Below are positions 16,537 to 24,779 of a stretch of 64,000 bases of DNA, one piece after another. A program made the position numbers and the translations under genes. The notes under the pieces were generated by a model. That model worked only from the letters and a program-made list of their open reading frames with translations, was not told the DNA's origin and ran no database searches. The number at the start of each line of letters is the position of its first letter. Position 1 is the first letter of the stretch. This stretch comes from an uncultured Pseudomonas sp. (GTDB lineage Bacteria; Pseudomonadota; Gammaproteobacteria; Pseudomonadales; Pseudomonadaceae): the NCBI RefSeq assembly GCF_913774235.1, contig NZ_CAJYDW010000004.1, positions 1 through 64,000 on the forward strand, written 5' to 3'.

Positions 16537-16557
16537 CGGCTGCGCCGCGCGCAGCCG
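16537..16557 (+). other. Intra-operon stem-loop
   Basis: CGGCTGCGC-CGC-GCGCAGCCG is a perfect nine-pair hairpin between the dctA and citM-like genes. It is followed by CTCTTACG, not a T-run, so it looks more like an mRNA stabiliser or partial attenuator than a full terminator. Confidence 0.4.
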
Positions 16558-16575
16558 CTCTTACGCTAAGAACAC

Positions 16576-16583
16576 AACAAGAA
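16576..16583 (+). promoter_or_regulatory. Crc/Hfq CA motif before the CitMHS gene
   Basis: AACAAGAA matches the AANAANAA Hfq/Crc pattern and lies immediately upstream of the ribosome-binding site (AAGGGA) of the gene at 16599, where bound Hfq-Crc would block translation. Confidence 0.5.
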
Positions 16584-16598
16584 CTAAGGGATACGCTC

Positions 16599-17912
16599 AT
16601 GCTCGCACTCCTCGGTTTGATCATGGTGGTGACCTTCACCTACCTGATCATGAGTAAACGTCTATCGCCCATCGTGGCCCTCACCGTGGTGCCGATCGTC
16701 TTCGCCATCATCGGTGGCTTCGCCCCGACCACGGGCAAGATGATGCTCGACGGCCTGAAGATGGTGGCACCCTCGGCGGCCCTGCTGCTGTTCGCCATCC
16801 TCTTCTTCGGCCTGATGATCGACGCCGGGCTGTTCGATCCGCTGATCCGCAAGATCCTCAAGCGCGTCAACGGCGATCCGGTGAAGATCGCCATCGGCAC
16901 CGCATTGCTCTCGCTGCTGGTCGCCCTGGATGGCGACGGCACCACCACCTACATGATCACCTGCGCCGCCATGCTGCCGCTGTACAAGCGCATCGGCATG
17001 AACCCCATGGTGCTGGCGACCATCTCCATGCTCTCGCTGAGCATCATGAGCGGCATGAGTCCCTGGGGCGGCCCGGCCACCCGCGCCATCGCCGCGCTGG
17101 GGCTGGACGCCACCGCCTACTTCATTCCCATGTTGCCCACGGTGATCGGTGGGGCGGCCTGGGTGGTGTTCACCGCTTTCCTGCTCGGCCGCCGCGAACG
17201 CGGGCGCATCGGCAACGTCGCCCTGGAGAGCGGTGGCACGGCCGGCGGCAAGTGCTACATCGAGGAGATCCTCGGCGATTCGCCGACCAAGCGGCCGCGT
17301 CTGGCCTACGTCAACCTGGTACTGGTGATCGCGGTGATGACCGCCCTGGTCATGGGTGTGATGCACGCCGCCATCCTGTTCATGATCGGCTTCGTGCTGG
17401 CGCTGATGATCAACTATCCGCAGCTGGAGCTGCAGAAGGAGCGCATCCTGGCGCACTCCGGCAACGCCATGACGGTGGTGCTGCTGGTGTTCGCCGCGGG
17501 CATCTTCGCCGGCATCTTCTCCGGGACCAAGATGGTCGATGCCCTGGCCCAGACCCTGGTCAACTGGATTCCGCCGGCCTGGGGCCACTGGTTCCCGCTG
17601 GTGGTGGCCATCACCAGCATGCCGCTGACCTTCGTGCTGTCCAACGATGCCTACTACTTCGGCGTGGTGCCCATCCTGGCCAACGCCGCCGCGGCCTACG
17701 GCATCGATCCGGTGGAGATCGCCCGCGCCTCGGTACTGGGCCAGCCGGTGCACCTGATGAGTCCGCTGGTGGCCTCCACCCTGCTGCTGGTGGGCATGGT
17801 CGACCGCGACATCGGTGACTTCCAGAAGGCCACCGTCAAATGGGCGGTGCTGACGTCCCTGGTCATCACCGCCCTGGCGCTGCTCACCGGCGCCATCTCC
17901 TTCTTCGTCTGA
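16599..17912 (+). CDS. CitMHS family citrate/tricarboxylate transporter
   Basis: A 437-residue carrier of the CitMHS family, which imports metal-citrate or citrate with protons. The start MLALLGLIMVV, the stretch LFFGLMIDAGLFDP, the conserved LDGDGTTTYMI and NDAYYFGVVP are the family signatures, with about 11-12 membrane helices. It belongs to the tricarboxylate operon between dctA and the OprD porin. The second CitMHS gene at 49358 is a clear paralogue with the same N-terminal pattern. The likely substrate is citrate, aconitate or tricarballylate. Confidence 0.87.
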   Translation: MLALLGLIMVVTFTYLIMSKRLSPIVALTVVPIVFAIIGGFAPTTGKMMLDGLKMVAPSAALLLFAILFFGLMIDAGLFDPLIRKILKRVNGDPVKIAIGTALLSLLVALDGDGTTTYMITCAAMLPLYKRIGMNPMVLATISMLSLSIMSGMSPWGGPATRAIAALGLDATAYFIPMLPTVIGGAAWVVFTAFLLGRRERGRIGNVALESGGTAGGKCYIEEILGDSPTKRPRLAYVNLVLVIAVMTALVMGVMHAAILFMIGFVLALMINYPQLELQKERILAHSGNAMTVVLLVFAAGIFAGIFSGTKMVDALAQTLVNWIPPAWGHWFPLVVAITSMPLTFVLSNDAYYFGVVPILANAAAAYGIDPVEIARASVLGQPVHLMSPLVASTLLLVGMVDRDIGDFQKATVKWAVLTSLVITALALLTGAISFFV

Positions 17913-17969
17913 CCACCTGGGGAGCCGGTACGCGCCTGCGTGCCGGTTCGCCAGCGCCCTCGCTTCGAC

Positions 17970-17977
17970 AACAACAA
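17970..17977 (+). promoter_or_regulatory. Crc/Hfq CA motif before the OprD gene
   Basis: AACAACAA, a full AANAANAA match, ends ten bases before the OprD ATG and overlaps the region of its ribosome-binding site (AAGAGAA). It suggests that the porin is repressed when preferred carbon is present. Confidence 0.55.
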
Positions 17978-17987
17978 GAGAACGCCA

Positions 17988-19241
17988 ATGTCCCTACTTC
18001 TCAAGAGCGGCGCGGGTTGCGCCGCCCTGTGCGCCTGCGTGCCCTTCGCCGATGCCGCCGGCTTCCTCGACGACAGCAAGCTCAAGCTGCAACTGCGCAA
18101 CGTCTACTTCAACGAGAATTTCCGCGACGAACAGGGCTTGAGCGCCCGCGCCGCCGCCACGGCGAAGAGCGAACGCACCGAATGGGCCCAGGGGTTCCTG
18201 CTGGATTACCGCTCGGGCTTCACCCCGGGCACCGTCGGTTTCGGCCTGGACGCCATCGGCCTGCTCGGACTGCGTCTGGACTCCGGACGCGGCCGCAGCG
18301 GTACCGGGTTACTGCCGGTGCACAGCGATGGGCGGGCGGCGGCGGAGGCCAGTTCCTTCGGCGCTACCGCCAAGGCCCGGCTGGGCAAGACGGTGGTCAA
18401 GCACGGCACCCTGCTGCCCAAGACGCCGGTGCTGGTCTACAACGACGCCCGGCTGCTGCCCCAGACCTATCAGGGCACCCAGCTGGTCAGCGACGACATC
18501 GCCGGCCTGACCCTCACCCTGGCGCGCCTGGACAGGTTCAAGCTGCGCGATTCCACCGACAGCAAGGGTCTCTTCGCCGATGGCTACAGTGGTGGCCAGT
18601 CAGGCGATTTCAGCTACGCCGGGGCGGACTACCAGGTGAGCAAGGCCCTGAAGGTCAGTTACTTCCATGGCCAGTTGAACGACTTCTACCGCCAGGACTT
18701 CGCCGGCTTCCAGCACGACCTGCCGCTGGCGGGGGGTGTGCTGACCAGCGACCTGCGCTATTTCAAGAGTCGCGACACTGGCGCGGCCTACGCGGGAAAG
18801 ATCGACAACGCCATGCTCAGCGGCCAACTGACCTACGCCCACAGCGGTCACACGGTCGGCGCGGGACTGCAGAAACTCAATGGCGACGCCGGCCTGCCCT
18901 ACATCAGCGGTGCCACCGTCTATTCCTTCAGCAACGTCGGCATCGGCAAATTCATCGAGGAAGACGAGCAGAGCTGGCTGCTCAGCTATGCCTACGACTT
19001 CAAGTCCGTGGGCTTGCCCGGGCTGACCTTCATGACGCGCTACATCAGCGGCGATAACGGGCGTTCCGGCAGCGAAGGGCTGCACGAGTGGGAGCGCGAC
19101 GTGGAGCTGGCCTACGTGGTACCCAAGGGACCGCTCAAGGGCTTCGGCGCCAAGGTGCGCAACTATGTCTATCGCGCCGACTTCGCCCGTGGCCGGGACA
19201 GCAACCGCCTGTACCTGACCTACGATCTGGCGCTCTGGTAG
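17988..19241 (+). CDS. OprD-family outer-membrane porin
   Basis: A 417-residue porin with a signal peptide (cleavage near VPFADAAGF). I use the ATG at 17988; the track frame at 17940 adds a non-signal leader. Family signs are GFLDDSKLKLQLRNVYFNEN at the mature N-terminus, the AQGFLLDYRSGFTPGTVGFGLDA strand pair, and the C-terminal aromatic LTYDLALW. OprD porins in Pseudomonas each take one class of small carboxylate or amino acid. Being next to CitMHS and an aconitate-isomerase-like protein points to a tricarboxylate, like OpdH for cis-aconitate. Confidence 0.9.
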   Translation: MSLLLKSGAGCAALCACVPFADAAGFLDDSKLKLQLRNVYFNENFRDEQGLSARAAATAKSERTEWAQGFLLDYRSGFTPGTVGFGLDAIGLLGLRLDSGRGRSGTGLLPVHSDGRAAAEASSFGATAKARLGKTVVKHGTLLPKTPVLVYNDARLLPQTYQGTQLVSDDIAGLTLTLARLDRFKLRDSTDSKGLFADGYSGGQSGDFSYAGADYQVSKALKVSYFHGQLNDFYRQDFAGFQHDLPLAGGVLTSDLRYFKSRDTGAAYAGKIDNAMLSGQLTYAHSGHTVGAGLQKLNGDAGLPYISGATVYSFSNVGIGKFIEEDEQSWLLSYAYDFKSVGLPGLTFMTRYISGDNGRSGSEGLHEWERDVELAYVVPKGPLKGFGAKVRNYVYRADFARGRDSNRLYLTYDLALW

Positions 19242-19249
19242 CCGGGGAG

Positions 19250-19274
19250 GGGAGTCGCCGCCGGGGCGACTCCC
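19250..19274. terminator. Stem-loop between convergent genes
   Basis: GGGAGTCGCC pairs perfectly with GGCGACTCCC around the loop GCCGG, between the stops of the porin gene and the convergent periplasmic isomerase gene. A ten-pair GC-rich stem without T-run; it may serve as a two-way 3' end. Confidence 0.5.
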
Positions 19275-19280
19275 GGAGGC

Positions 19281-20066
19281 TCACTGGGCGGGGATGGGCT
19301 TGAGGCCGCTGTCCTCGATGGCCTTGGCGGCGTCCTTGGAGGCCAGGTACTTGAGCATGGCGCGAGCGGCGTCCGGATGCTGGCTGTGGCTGACCACGGC
19401 GCCGGAATAGAGGGTCATCTTCTGCGCCTGGTCGGGGATCAGGCCGACGATGTCGATGCCCTGCACGGGCTTGAGTTCGCTCAGTTGCTGGAAGCCCAGC
19501 TGGGCCTCGCCGCGGGCCACCACCTCGCCCACGGGAGTGGCGGGGATCATGCGCGCCTTGGCGTTGAAGGCCTCACCCAGCTGCAGGCGCGGAAAGAGCA
19601 CGCGGGACAGGTAGACGCCGCTGGCGCTGTCGGAATAGGCCACCGACTGGGCGCTTTCCAGGGTCTGCTTGAAGGCGTCCATGGTCGAGATATCCGGCTT
19701 GGGCGCACCCTTGCGCACCGCCAGGGCGATGAACGACTGGCCCAGGTCGACGCGACTGTCCTTCACCGCCTGGCCGTCGGCGATCAGCTTGTCCAGCGCC
19801 GAACCCACCATCAGCACCACGTCTGCCGGCTCCTTACGTGCCAGGCGATTGGGGATGGCCTGGGGCGTGTCGCCCATGGATGGCGCGGCGGCGATCTCCA
19901 GTTTCACCCCGGTGGCCTTCTCGTAGGCCGGCGCCACTTCGCGGATGGCGCCCATGATGCCGCCCGAGCTCAGGATGGTGAGGGTGGTGGGCTGCGCGGC
20001 GAGCAGGGGAGTGGTGGAGGCCAGCAGCAGGGCGCCCAGGGCGAGGGAGGGTAGACGTCGGAACAT
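19281..20066 (-). CDS. Periplasmic aconitate isomerase-like protein (ModA-type fold)
   Basis: A 261-residue exported protein (signal peptide about 1-23, ending PLLAAQ) of the type usually named molybdate-like substrate-binding protein: LTILSSGGIMGAIREVAPAYEK, then GDTPQAIPNRL, ADVVLMVGSALDKL, and SDSASGVYLSR. From memory, the aconitate isomerase of Pseudomonas sp. WU-0701 is a periplasmic protein of about this size (786-bp gene) with such a sequence; this gene is also 786 bp. No ABC permease or ATPase gene is adjacent, which argues against a transporter role. It would convert trans- to cis-aconitate in the periplasm. The assignment rests on memory and context. Confidence 0.6.
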   Translation of the reverse strand: MFRRLPSLALGALLLASTTPLLAAQPTTLTILSSGGIMGAIREVAPAYEKATGVKLEIAAAPSMGDTPQAIPNRLARKEPADVVLMVGSALDKLIADGQAVKDSRVDLGQSFIALAVRKGAPKPDISTMDAFKQTLESAQSVAYSDSASGVYLSRVLFPRLQLGEAFNAKARMIPATPVGEVVARGEAQLGFQQLSELKPVQGIDIVGLIPDQAQKMTLYSGAVVSHSQHPDAARAMLKYLASKDAAKAIEDSGLKPIPAQ

Positions 20067-20156
20067 GGCAGAGACTCTCGTTGGAAAAGACCGACGATAG
20101 ACCGCGCGCCCGGGCTTGGCGCATGAGTCAGGATGAAAAAAAATTTAGTTTACCGA

Positions 20157-20196
20157 CCCAGGGGTTTTGCCTAGGGTGTGCGGTCCGCTGAACCGG
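20157..20196 (+). promoter_or_regulatory. Leader element of the two-component operon
   Basis: This stretch upstream of the response regulator contains TTGCCTAGGGTG (20167-20178) and, 11 bases later, TGAACCGG. The same two blocks recur before the D,D-carboxypeptidase gene. TAGGGT is a plausible -10 region. A shared promoter class is likely. Confidence 0.45.
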
Positions 20197-20217
20197 GGAC
20201 GAGATCGAGAGGCAACC

Positions 20218-20895
20218 ATGACCCAGGCTTTGGTCATCGAGGACGACGAGGTGACCGCCCAGTCCATCGCCAGCGCCTTGCGCGCGCAGGACTACCAGGT
20301 GCGCTGGGAAAGCACCGGACGCGACGGCCTGGCCGCCGCCATCGCCGGCGGCCACGACATCATCACCCTCGACCGCATGCTGCCGGACTTCGACGGCCTG
20401 ACCATCGTCAGCACCCTGCGCGGCCTCGGCATCGCCACCCCGGTGCTGATGCTGAGCGCCCTGTCCGATGTCGACGAGCGGGTGCGCGGCCTGAGGTGCG
20501 GCGGCGACGACTACCTGACCAAGCCGTTTTCCCTGGTGGAGATGGTGGCGCGCCTGGAGGCCCTGCTGCGACGCCCGGTTGCCCAGTCCGCCAGTCATCA
20601 GTTGCGGGTGGGCGAGCTGACCCTGGACCTGATCGACAACACCCTGACCCGCGCCGGCGAAGCCATCGCTCTGCTGCCGACCGAATTCAAGATCCTCACC
20701 TACCTGATGCGCAACGCCGGGCAACTGGTGACCCGCACCATGCTCTTCGAGCAGGTCTGGGGCTATCACTTCGATCCGGGCACCAACATCATCGATGTCC
20801 ACATGGGCCGCCTGAGACGCAAGATCGAGCGGGCAGGGCGGCCGCTGGTGCATACGGTAAGAGGAGCCGGCTATGTCCTCGTCGTCCCGGACTAG
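20218..20895 (+). CDS. OmpR-type response regulator
   Basis: A 225-residue response regulator. The receiver domain (about 1-115) has acidic pair ED-D at 8-11, phospho-acceptor D52 in LDRMLPDFDG and K102 in YLTKPFS. The C-terminal winged helix (about 130-222) ends HTVRGAGYVL, typical of the OmpR/PhoB group. The ATG at 20218 gives a normal N-terminus; the track start is too long. It overlaps the following kinase gene by 23 bases. The closest functional idea, from the downstream carboxypeptidase with a shared leader, is envelope sensing. Confidence 0.87.
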   Translation: MTQALVIEDDEVTAQSIASALRAQDYQVRWESTGRDGLAAAIAGGHDIITLDRMLPDFDGLTIVSTLRGLGIATPVLMLSALSDVDERVRGLRCGGDDYLTKPFSLVEMVARLEALLRRPVAQSASHQLRVGELTLDLIDNTLTRAGEAIALLPTEFKILTYLMRNAGQLVTRTMLFEQVWGYHFDPGTNIIDVHMGRLRRKIERAGRPLVHTVRGAGYVLVVPD

Positions 20896-22246
20896 GCGCT
20901 GGCGCTCGGGCAGCAGTCGCCTGCTGGCGCTCTATGCGCTGCTCTTCGTGGCCTGGGGCGCGGTCTTCACCGGGGTGCTCTATTGGCAGATCTCCGGCTA
21001 CCTGGGTGCGGTGGCGGAGCGCACCCTGCTGCAACGGGCGCACTACTACGGCAAGGTCGCGGACGCCGACCTGCTGGGCGAGCTGCAGGCCAGCGAGGTC
21101 TATTCCATGCCCGGCATCGACGCCTACGGCCTGTTCGAGGCCGATGGTCGCTATGTGGCCGGCAATCTGGTCAAGCTACTGCGCAACCTGCCGGATGACG
21201 GCCAGGTGCACTACCTGCAGCGCGGCCTCAGGACCACCGACGCCCTGGACGAGACGCGCAGCAGCCATGCCTTTCTGCAGCGCCGCGCGGACGGCCGCAT
21301 CCTGGTACTGGCCCGCGATGGCGGCTCCATCTCGGCGGTGGGCGGCATCATCGGCCAGGCGCTGTTCTGGGGCCTGTCGCTGACCCTGATCCCTGGACTG
21401 GTCGGCTGGCACCTGCTGCGGCGCCGACCGCTGCGGCGCGTCGAACGACTGCAACGCAGTCTGGAACTCATCGTCGCCGGTCACCTCGAAGAACGCCTGC
21501 CGCTGTCGCCGCGCCACGACGAACTGGACATGCTGGCCGATGCGGTCAATACCACCCTGGCCCAGCTGGAGCGCTCGATGCACGAGGTGAAGGGGGTATG
21601 CGATGGCATCGCCCATGACCTGCGCACTCCGCTGACGCGTTTGCGCGCGCGGTTGCATCAGCTCCAGCAGTTGCCCTTGGCCGAGCCCCAGGCCGAGCGT
21701 CTGGGGGAGGCGCTGGCCGAGACCGAGGCCATCATGTCGCGCTTCCAGGGCTTGCTACGCATCTCCGAGCTGGAGGATACCCGGCGGCGCATGGCCTTCG
21801 CCCCGCTGGACCTGGCCGCGCTGTTGCGCCAGGCCCATGAGTTCTACGAGCCCATGGCCCAGGAAAAGGCCCAGACCCTGACCCTGGAACTGGCCGCTGA
21901 CCTGCCGGCGGTGCAGGGCGACGCGGAGTTGCTGTTCGAGGCGCTGGTCAACCTGCTGGACAATGCCGTCAAGTTCGCCCCGGTGGGCGGCCGGGTGCGC
22001 CTGGTCGCCTACGCCGCCGGGGCTGGGCTGCGCATCGAGGTCATCGACGACGGCCCCGGCATCCCCGAGGCCGAGCGGGAGAGCGTGCTGCGCCGGCTCT
22101 ATCGCGGCGATGCCAGTCGCCAGCAGCCGGGCTATGGCCTGGGGCTGTCGCTGGTCGCCGCCATCGTGCGCTTGCATGGCTTCAGCCTGAGCATCGCAGC
22201 AGCCGAACCGACCGGCGCACGGGTGGTCATCGCCAGCGCTACCTGA
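20873..22246 (+). CDS. Membrane sensor histidine kinase
   Basis: A 457-residue kinase: membrane helix about 17-38, periplasmic sensor region about 40-158, second helix about 160-182, HAMP about 183-235, then the dimerisation domain with H248 in GIAHDLRTPLTR, and an ATPase domain with N box LLDNAVKFAP, G1 DDGPGIP and G2 GYGLGLSLV. It pairs with the overlapping response regulator upstream. The sensor region has no cache or PAS motif that I can name, so the signal is unknown. Confidence 0.87.
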   Translation: MSSSSRTRRWRSGSSRLLALYALLFVAWGAVFTGVLYWQISGYLGAVAERTLLQRAHYYGKVADADLLGELQASEVYSMPGIDAYGLFEADGRYVAGNLVKLLRNLPDDGQVHYLQRGLRTTDALDETRSSHAFLQRRADGRILVLARDGGSISAVGGIIGQALFWGLSLTLIPGLVGWHLLRRRPLRRVERLQRSLELIVAGHLEERLPLSPRHDELDMLADAVNTTLAQLERSMHEVKGVCDGIAHDLRTPLTRLRARLHQLQQLPLAEPQAERLGEALAETEAIMSRFQGLLRISELEDTRRRMAFAPLDLAALLRQAHEFYEPMAQEKAQTLTLELAADLPAVQGDAELLFEALVNLLDNAVKFAPVGGRVRLVAYAAGAGLRIEVIDDGPGIPEAERESVLRRLYRGDASRQQPGYGLGLSLVAAIVRLHGFSLSIAAAEPTGARVVIASAT

Positions 22247-22268
22247 GGCACCGGCTTCCTAAATTTTT

Positions 22269-22336
22269 CTTCACTTTCCTTCATTTGAGCCACCGGCAGG
22301 GCTTGCCTAGGGTGGCGGCCCTTCCCGTTGAACCGG
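22269..22336 (+). promoter_or_regulatory. Promoter/operator of the D,D-carboxypeptidase gene
   Basis: Two CTTCA repeats ten bases apart (22269-22283), the spacing of OmpR-family direct repeats, lie about 25 bases upstream of TTGCCTAGGGTG (22303-22314), which is identical in 12 bases to the leader of the response-regulator gene; GAACCGG follows in both. It suggests that the adjacent response regulator controls this gene. Confidence 0.5.
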
Positions 22337-22347
22337 ATGCGCCGCTC

Positions 22348-23517
22348 GTGAAACACCCCTTCCTCCGCCTGGGTCTTGCCGCCCTCTGCCTCGCCTGGCT
22401 CGGTCAGGCGGACGCCGCTCCCACCGCCGATGCCCTGATTCCCTCGCCACCCCAGCTCTCGGCCAAGGCCTGGGTATTGCTGGATGCCACCACCGGCCAG
22501 GTGATCGCCGAGGAGGATTCCCACCAGCACCTGCCGCCGGCCAGCCTGACCAAGTTGATGACCGTCTATGTGGCGACTCGCGACATCCAGGCCGGGCGGC
22601 TCAAGGTGGACGACAAGGTCACCGTCAGCGAGCACGCCTGGCGCACCGAAGGTTCACGGATGTTCCTCGATCCGCGCAGCCAGGTCTCGATCCACGACCT
22701 CTTGCAGGGCATCGTCATCGATTCGGGCAACGATGCCAGCGTGGCCCTGGCCGAACACATCGCTGGCAGCGAGGAGAGCTTCGCCAGCCTGATGAACGCC
22801 ACCGCCCAGCGCCTCGGCCTGCACGACAGCCATTTCATGAATCCCACCGGGTTGCCCGATCCCGAGCACTTTTCCTCGCCCTACGACATGGCGCTGCTGG
22901 CCCGCGCCATCATCCTGGACGAGTCGGCCTACTACGAGCTCTACGCCAAGAAGTACTTCACCTGGAACGGCATCCGTCAGCCGAATCGCAATCTGCTGCT
23001 CTGGCGCGACCACACCGTGGATGGCCTCAAGACCGGCCACACCGAGGCCGCGGGCTATTGCATGGTGACCTCGGCGCAGCGCGACGGGCGCCGGCTGATC
23101 ACCGCGGTGTTCGGTTCCACCTCACTGAACAACAGGGCCACCGATACGCAAAAGTTGCTCACCTATGGCTTCCGCTTCTTCGAGAACCAGACCTTCGACA
23201 AGGCCAACGTCGCCCTGGGTACGCCGGCGGTGTGGGAGGGCGAGCGCTCGACCCTACCGGTGGGGGTGAGCCAGGACGTGGTGCTGACCCGCCCCAAGGG
23301 CCAGCACGAACCGCAGCAGCGCCTGGTGCTGGACGAACCCCTGGTGGCACCCATCGCCCAGGGCGACGTGGTCGGGCGCCTGGAGCTGGTGGATGGCGAG
23401 CGTATCCTGCAGACCCGCCCGCTGGTGGCGCTGATGGCGGTGGAGCAGGGCGGCTGGTGGTCGCGCTGGCCGCAGCACCTCTATCGGCTGGTGCTGCACT
23501 GGTTGGGGCGGCTGTAG
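22348..23517 (+). CDS. D-alanyl-D-alanine carboxypeptidase (PBP5/6-like)
   Basis: A 389-residue penicillin-binding protein started at the GTG at 22348, which begins a good signal peptide (KHPFLRLGLAALCLAWLGQADA); the TTG start in the track lies inside the promoter element. The catalytic triad motifs are SLTK (S66, K69), SGN (S126-N128) and KTG in DGLKTGHTEAAGYC. A beta-rich C-terminal domain (about 275-370) and an amphipathic tail with WWSRWPQHLYRLVLHWL anchor it at the membrane, as in DacA/DacC. It trims peptidoglycan pentapeptides in the periplasm. Confidence 0.88.
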   Translation: MKHPFLRLGLAALCLAWLGQADAAPTADALIPSPPQLSAKAWVLLDATTGQVIAEEDSHQHLPPASLTKLMTVYVATRDIQAGRLKVDDKVTVSEHAWRTEGSRMFLDPRSQVSIHDLLQGIVIDSGNDASVALAEHIAGSEESFASLMNATAQRLGLHDSHFMNPTGLPDPEHFSSPYDMALLARAIILDESAYYELYAKKYFTWNGIRQPNRNLLLWRDHTVDGLKTGHTEAAGYCMVTSAQRDGRRLITAVFGSTSLNNRATDTQKLLTYGFRFFENQTFDKANVALGTPAVWEGERSTLPVGVSQDVVLTRPKGQHEPQQRLVLDEPLVAPIAQGDVVGRLELVDGERILQTRPLVALMAVEQGGWWSRWPQHLYRLVLHWLGRL

Positions 23518-23531
23518 CCTGGCTCCAGGGC

Positions 23532-24497
23532 TCAGGCCTCGACGTCCAGCTGCTCGCGCAGGAAGGCGTTCATCCGTTCCAGGGTCCAGCGCACGCTCGG
23601 CAGTACCCCGAGCATCTCGATGAAGCCGTGGATCATGCCCGGCAGCTCGTGGAATTCCACGGCGTTGCCGGCGCCGATCAGCGCCTGGGCATAGAGGCGG
23701 GCGTCGTCGCGCAGGGCGTCGCACTCGGCGCCGAAGATCAGCGCCGGCGGCAGCTTGGCGTGGGACGGCGCGAAGAGCGGCGAGACCCGCGGATCGCGGG
23801 TGTCCACGTCCTGCAGATACATCCCGGAGAAGTAATCCATCATCGGTCGCGTCAGCGGCGGTACCTGGGCGTTCTCGCGGCGCGAGGGGTGATCCCAGGC
23901 CGTGGGGGTGTTGTCGACGCCGGGATAGATCAGCACCTGGGCCCTGAGCGTGAGAGGACCCTCGCGCAGGTGCAGCGCGGCCATGGCGGCCAGGCCGCCG
24001 CCGGCGCTGTCACCGGCCACGGCCACCCGGTCGAGATCGAGGTTGAAGGCGCCGCCGGCTTCGGCCAGCCAGCGCAGGGCGGCCAGCACATCGTCGGGAC
24101 CAGCGGGCGCCGGATGCTCCGGGGCCAGCGCATAGTGCACGGCGAGCACCGCGCAGCCGGTGCCCAGGGCGATCTGGCGACACAGCGAGTCGTGGCTGTC
24201 CAGATCGCCGATCACCCAGCCGCCGCCGTGCAGATAGACCACCAGCGGCTGCGGGCGGGACCCTTCTTCGCGGGGGCGATACAGGCGCAGGGGAATCGGC
24301 CCCAGGGGCCCGGGGGCGGCCAGCTCCTGGATGCGGGCCAGGGGCGCAGGCGGCAGCCCGAGAGTGCGATTCAGCTGCACATAGGCGGCGCGCGCCTGCT
24401 CCGGGGTGAGGCTGTCCATCGGTGGCTGCGGATGGGCGGCCATTTGCGCCAGCAGGCCGGCAACCTCGGGAGTGAGGCGCGCGAAGACGTCGTGCAT
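23532..24497 (-). CDS. Alpha/beta hydrolase, HSL-type esterase
   Basis: A 321-residue cytoplasmic hydrolase of the hormone-sensitive lipase (bacterial family IV) group: oxyanion motif HGGGW (H90 on), nucleophile in GDSAGG (S164), acid in FGAECDALRDD and histidine in PGMIHGF. The group hydrolyses short-chain esters. AGGAGA precedes the ATG at 24497. It is transcribed alone, convergent with the carboxypeptidase gene. Confidence 0.87.
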   Translation of the reverse strand: MHDVFARLTPEVAGLLAQMAAHPQPPMDSLTPEQARAAYVQLNRTLGLPPAPLARIQELAAPGPLGPIPLRLYRPREEGSRPQPLVVYLHGGGWVIGDLDSHDSLCRQIALGTGCAVLAVHYALAPEHPAPAGPDDVLAALRWLAEAGGAFNLDLDRVAVAGDSAGGGLAAMAALHLREGPLTLRAQVLIYPGVDNTPTAWDHPSRRENAQVPPLTRPMMDYFSGMYLQDVDTRDPRVSPLFAPSHAKLPPALIFGAECDALRDDARLYAQALIGAGNAVEFHELPGMIHGFIEMLGVLPSVRWTLERMNAFLREQLDVEA

Positions 24498-24779
24498 GGG
24501 GATTCTCCTGATGGGCCGGAACGCCGGGACTGACGCCGGATGGCCAGCAGCCTCGGCGGTGGCGGTGGGATCGGCAATCGATCAGATGAACGATGGACCA
24601 CGCCGCGGCCCTGGGTGTCCCTGGCGCTGACAGGCCGGTGCTTGAGCCGGTGGGTTGGCTTGCACCTATCCTGCATCTGAACGATAGGCGCGCCGCTGCG
24701 GTACGGTAGACTCGGACCCATTGCCAGGCCCCACGAAGGGCCGGCGCCCTACCCAGACAATCAGAACAATGGGGGTAGC

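Noticed and set aside
19281-20066. Molybdate ABC transporter substrate-binding protein
   Set aside because: No ModB/ModC genes are adjacent and the gene closes a tricarboxylate cluster; aconitate isomerase fits better, though not proven.
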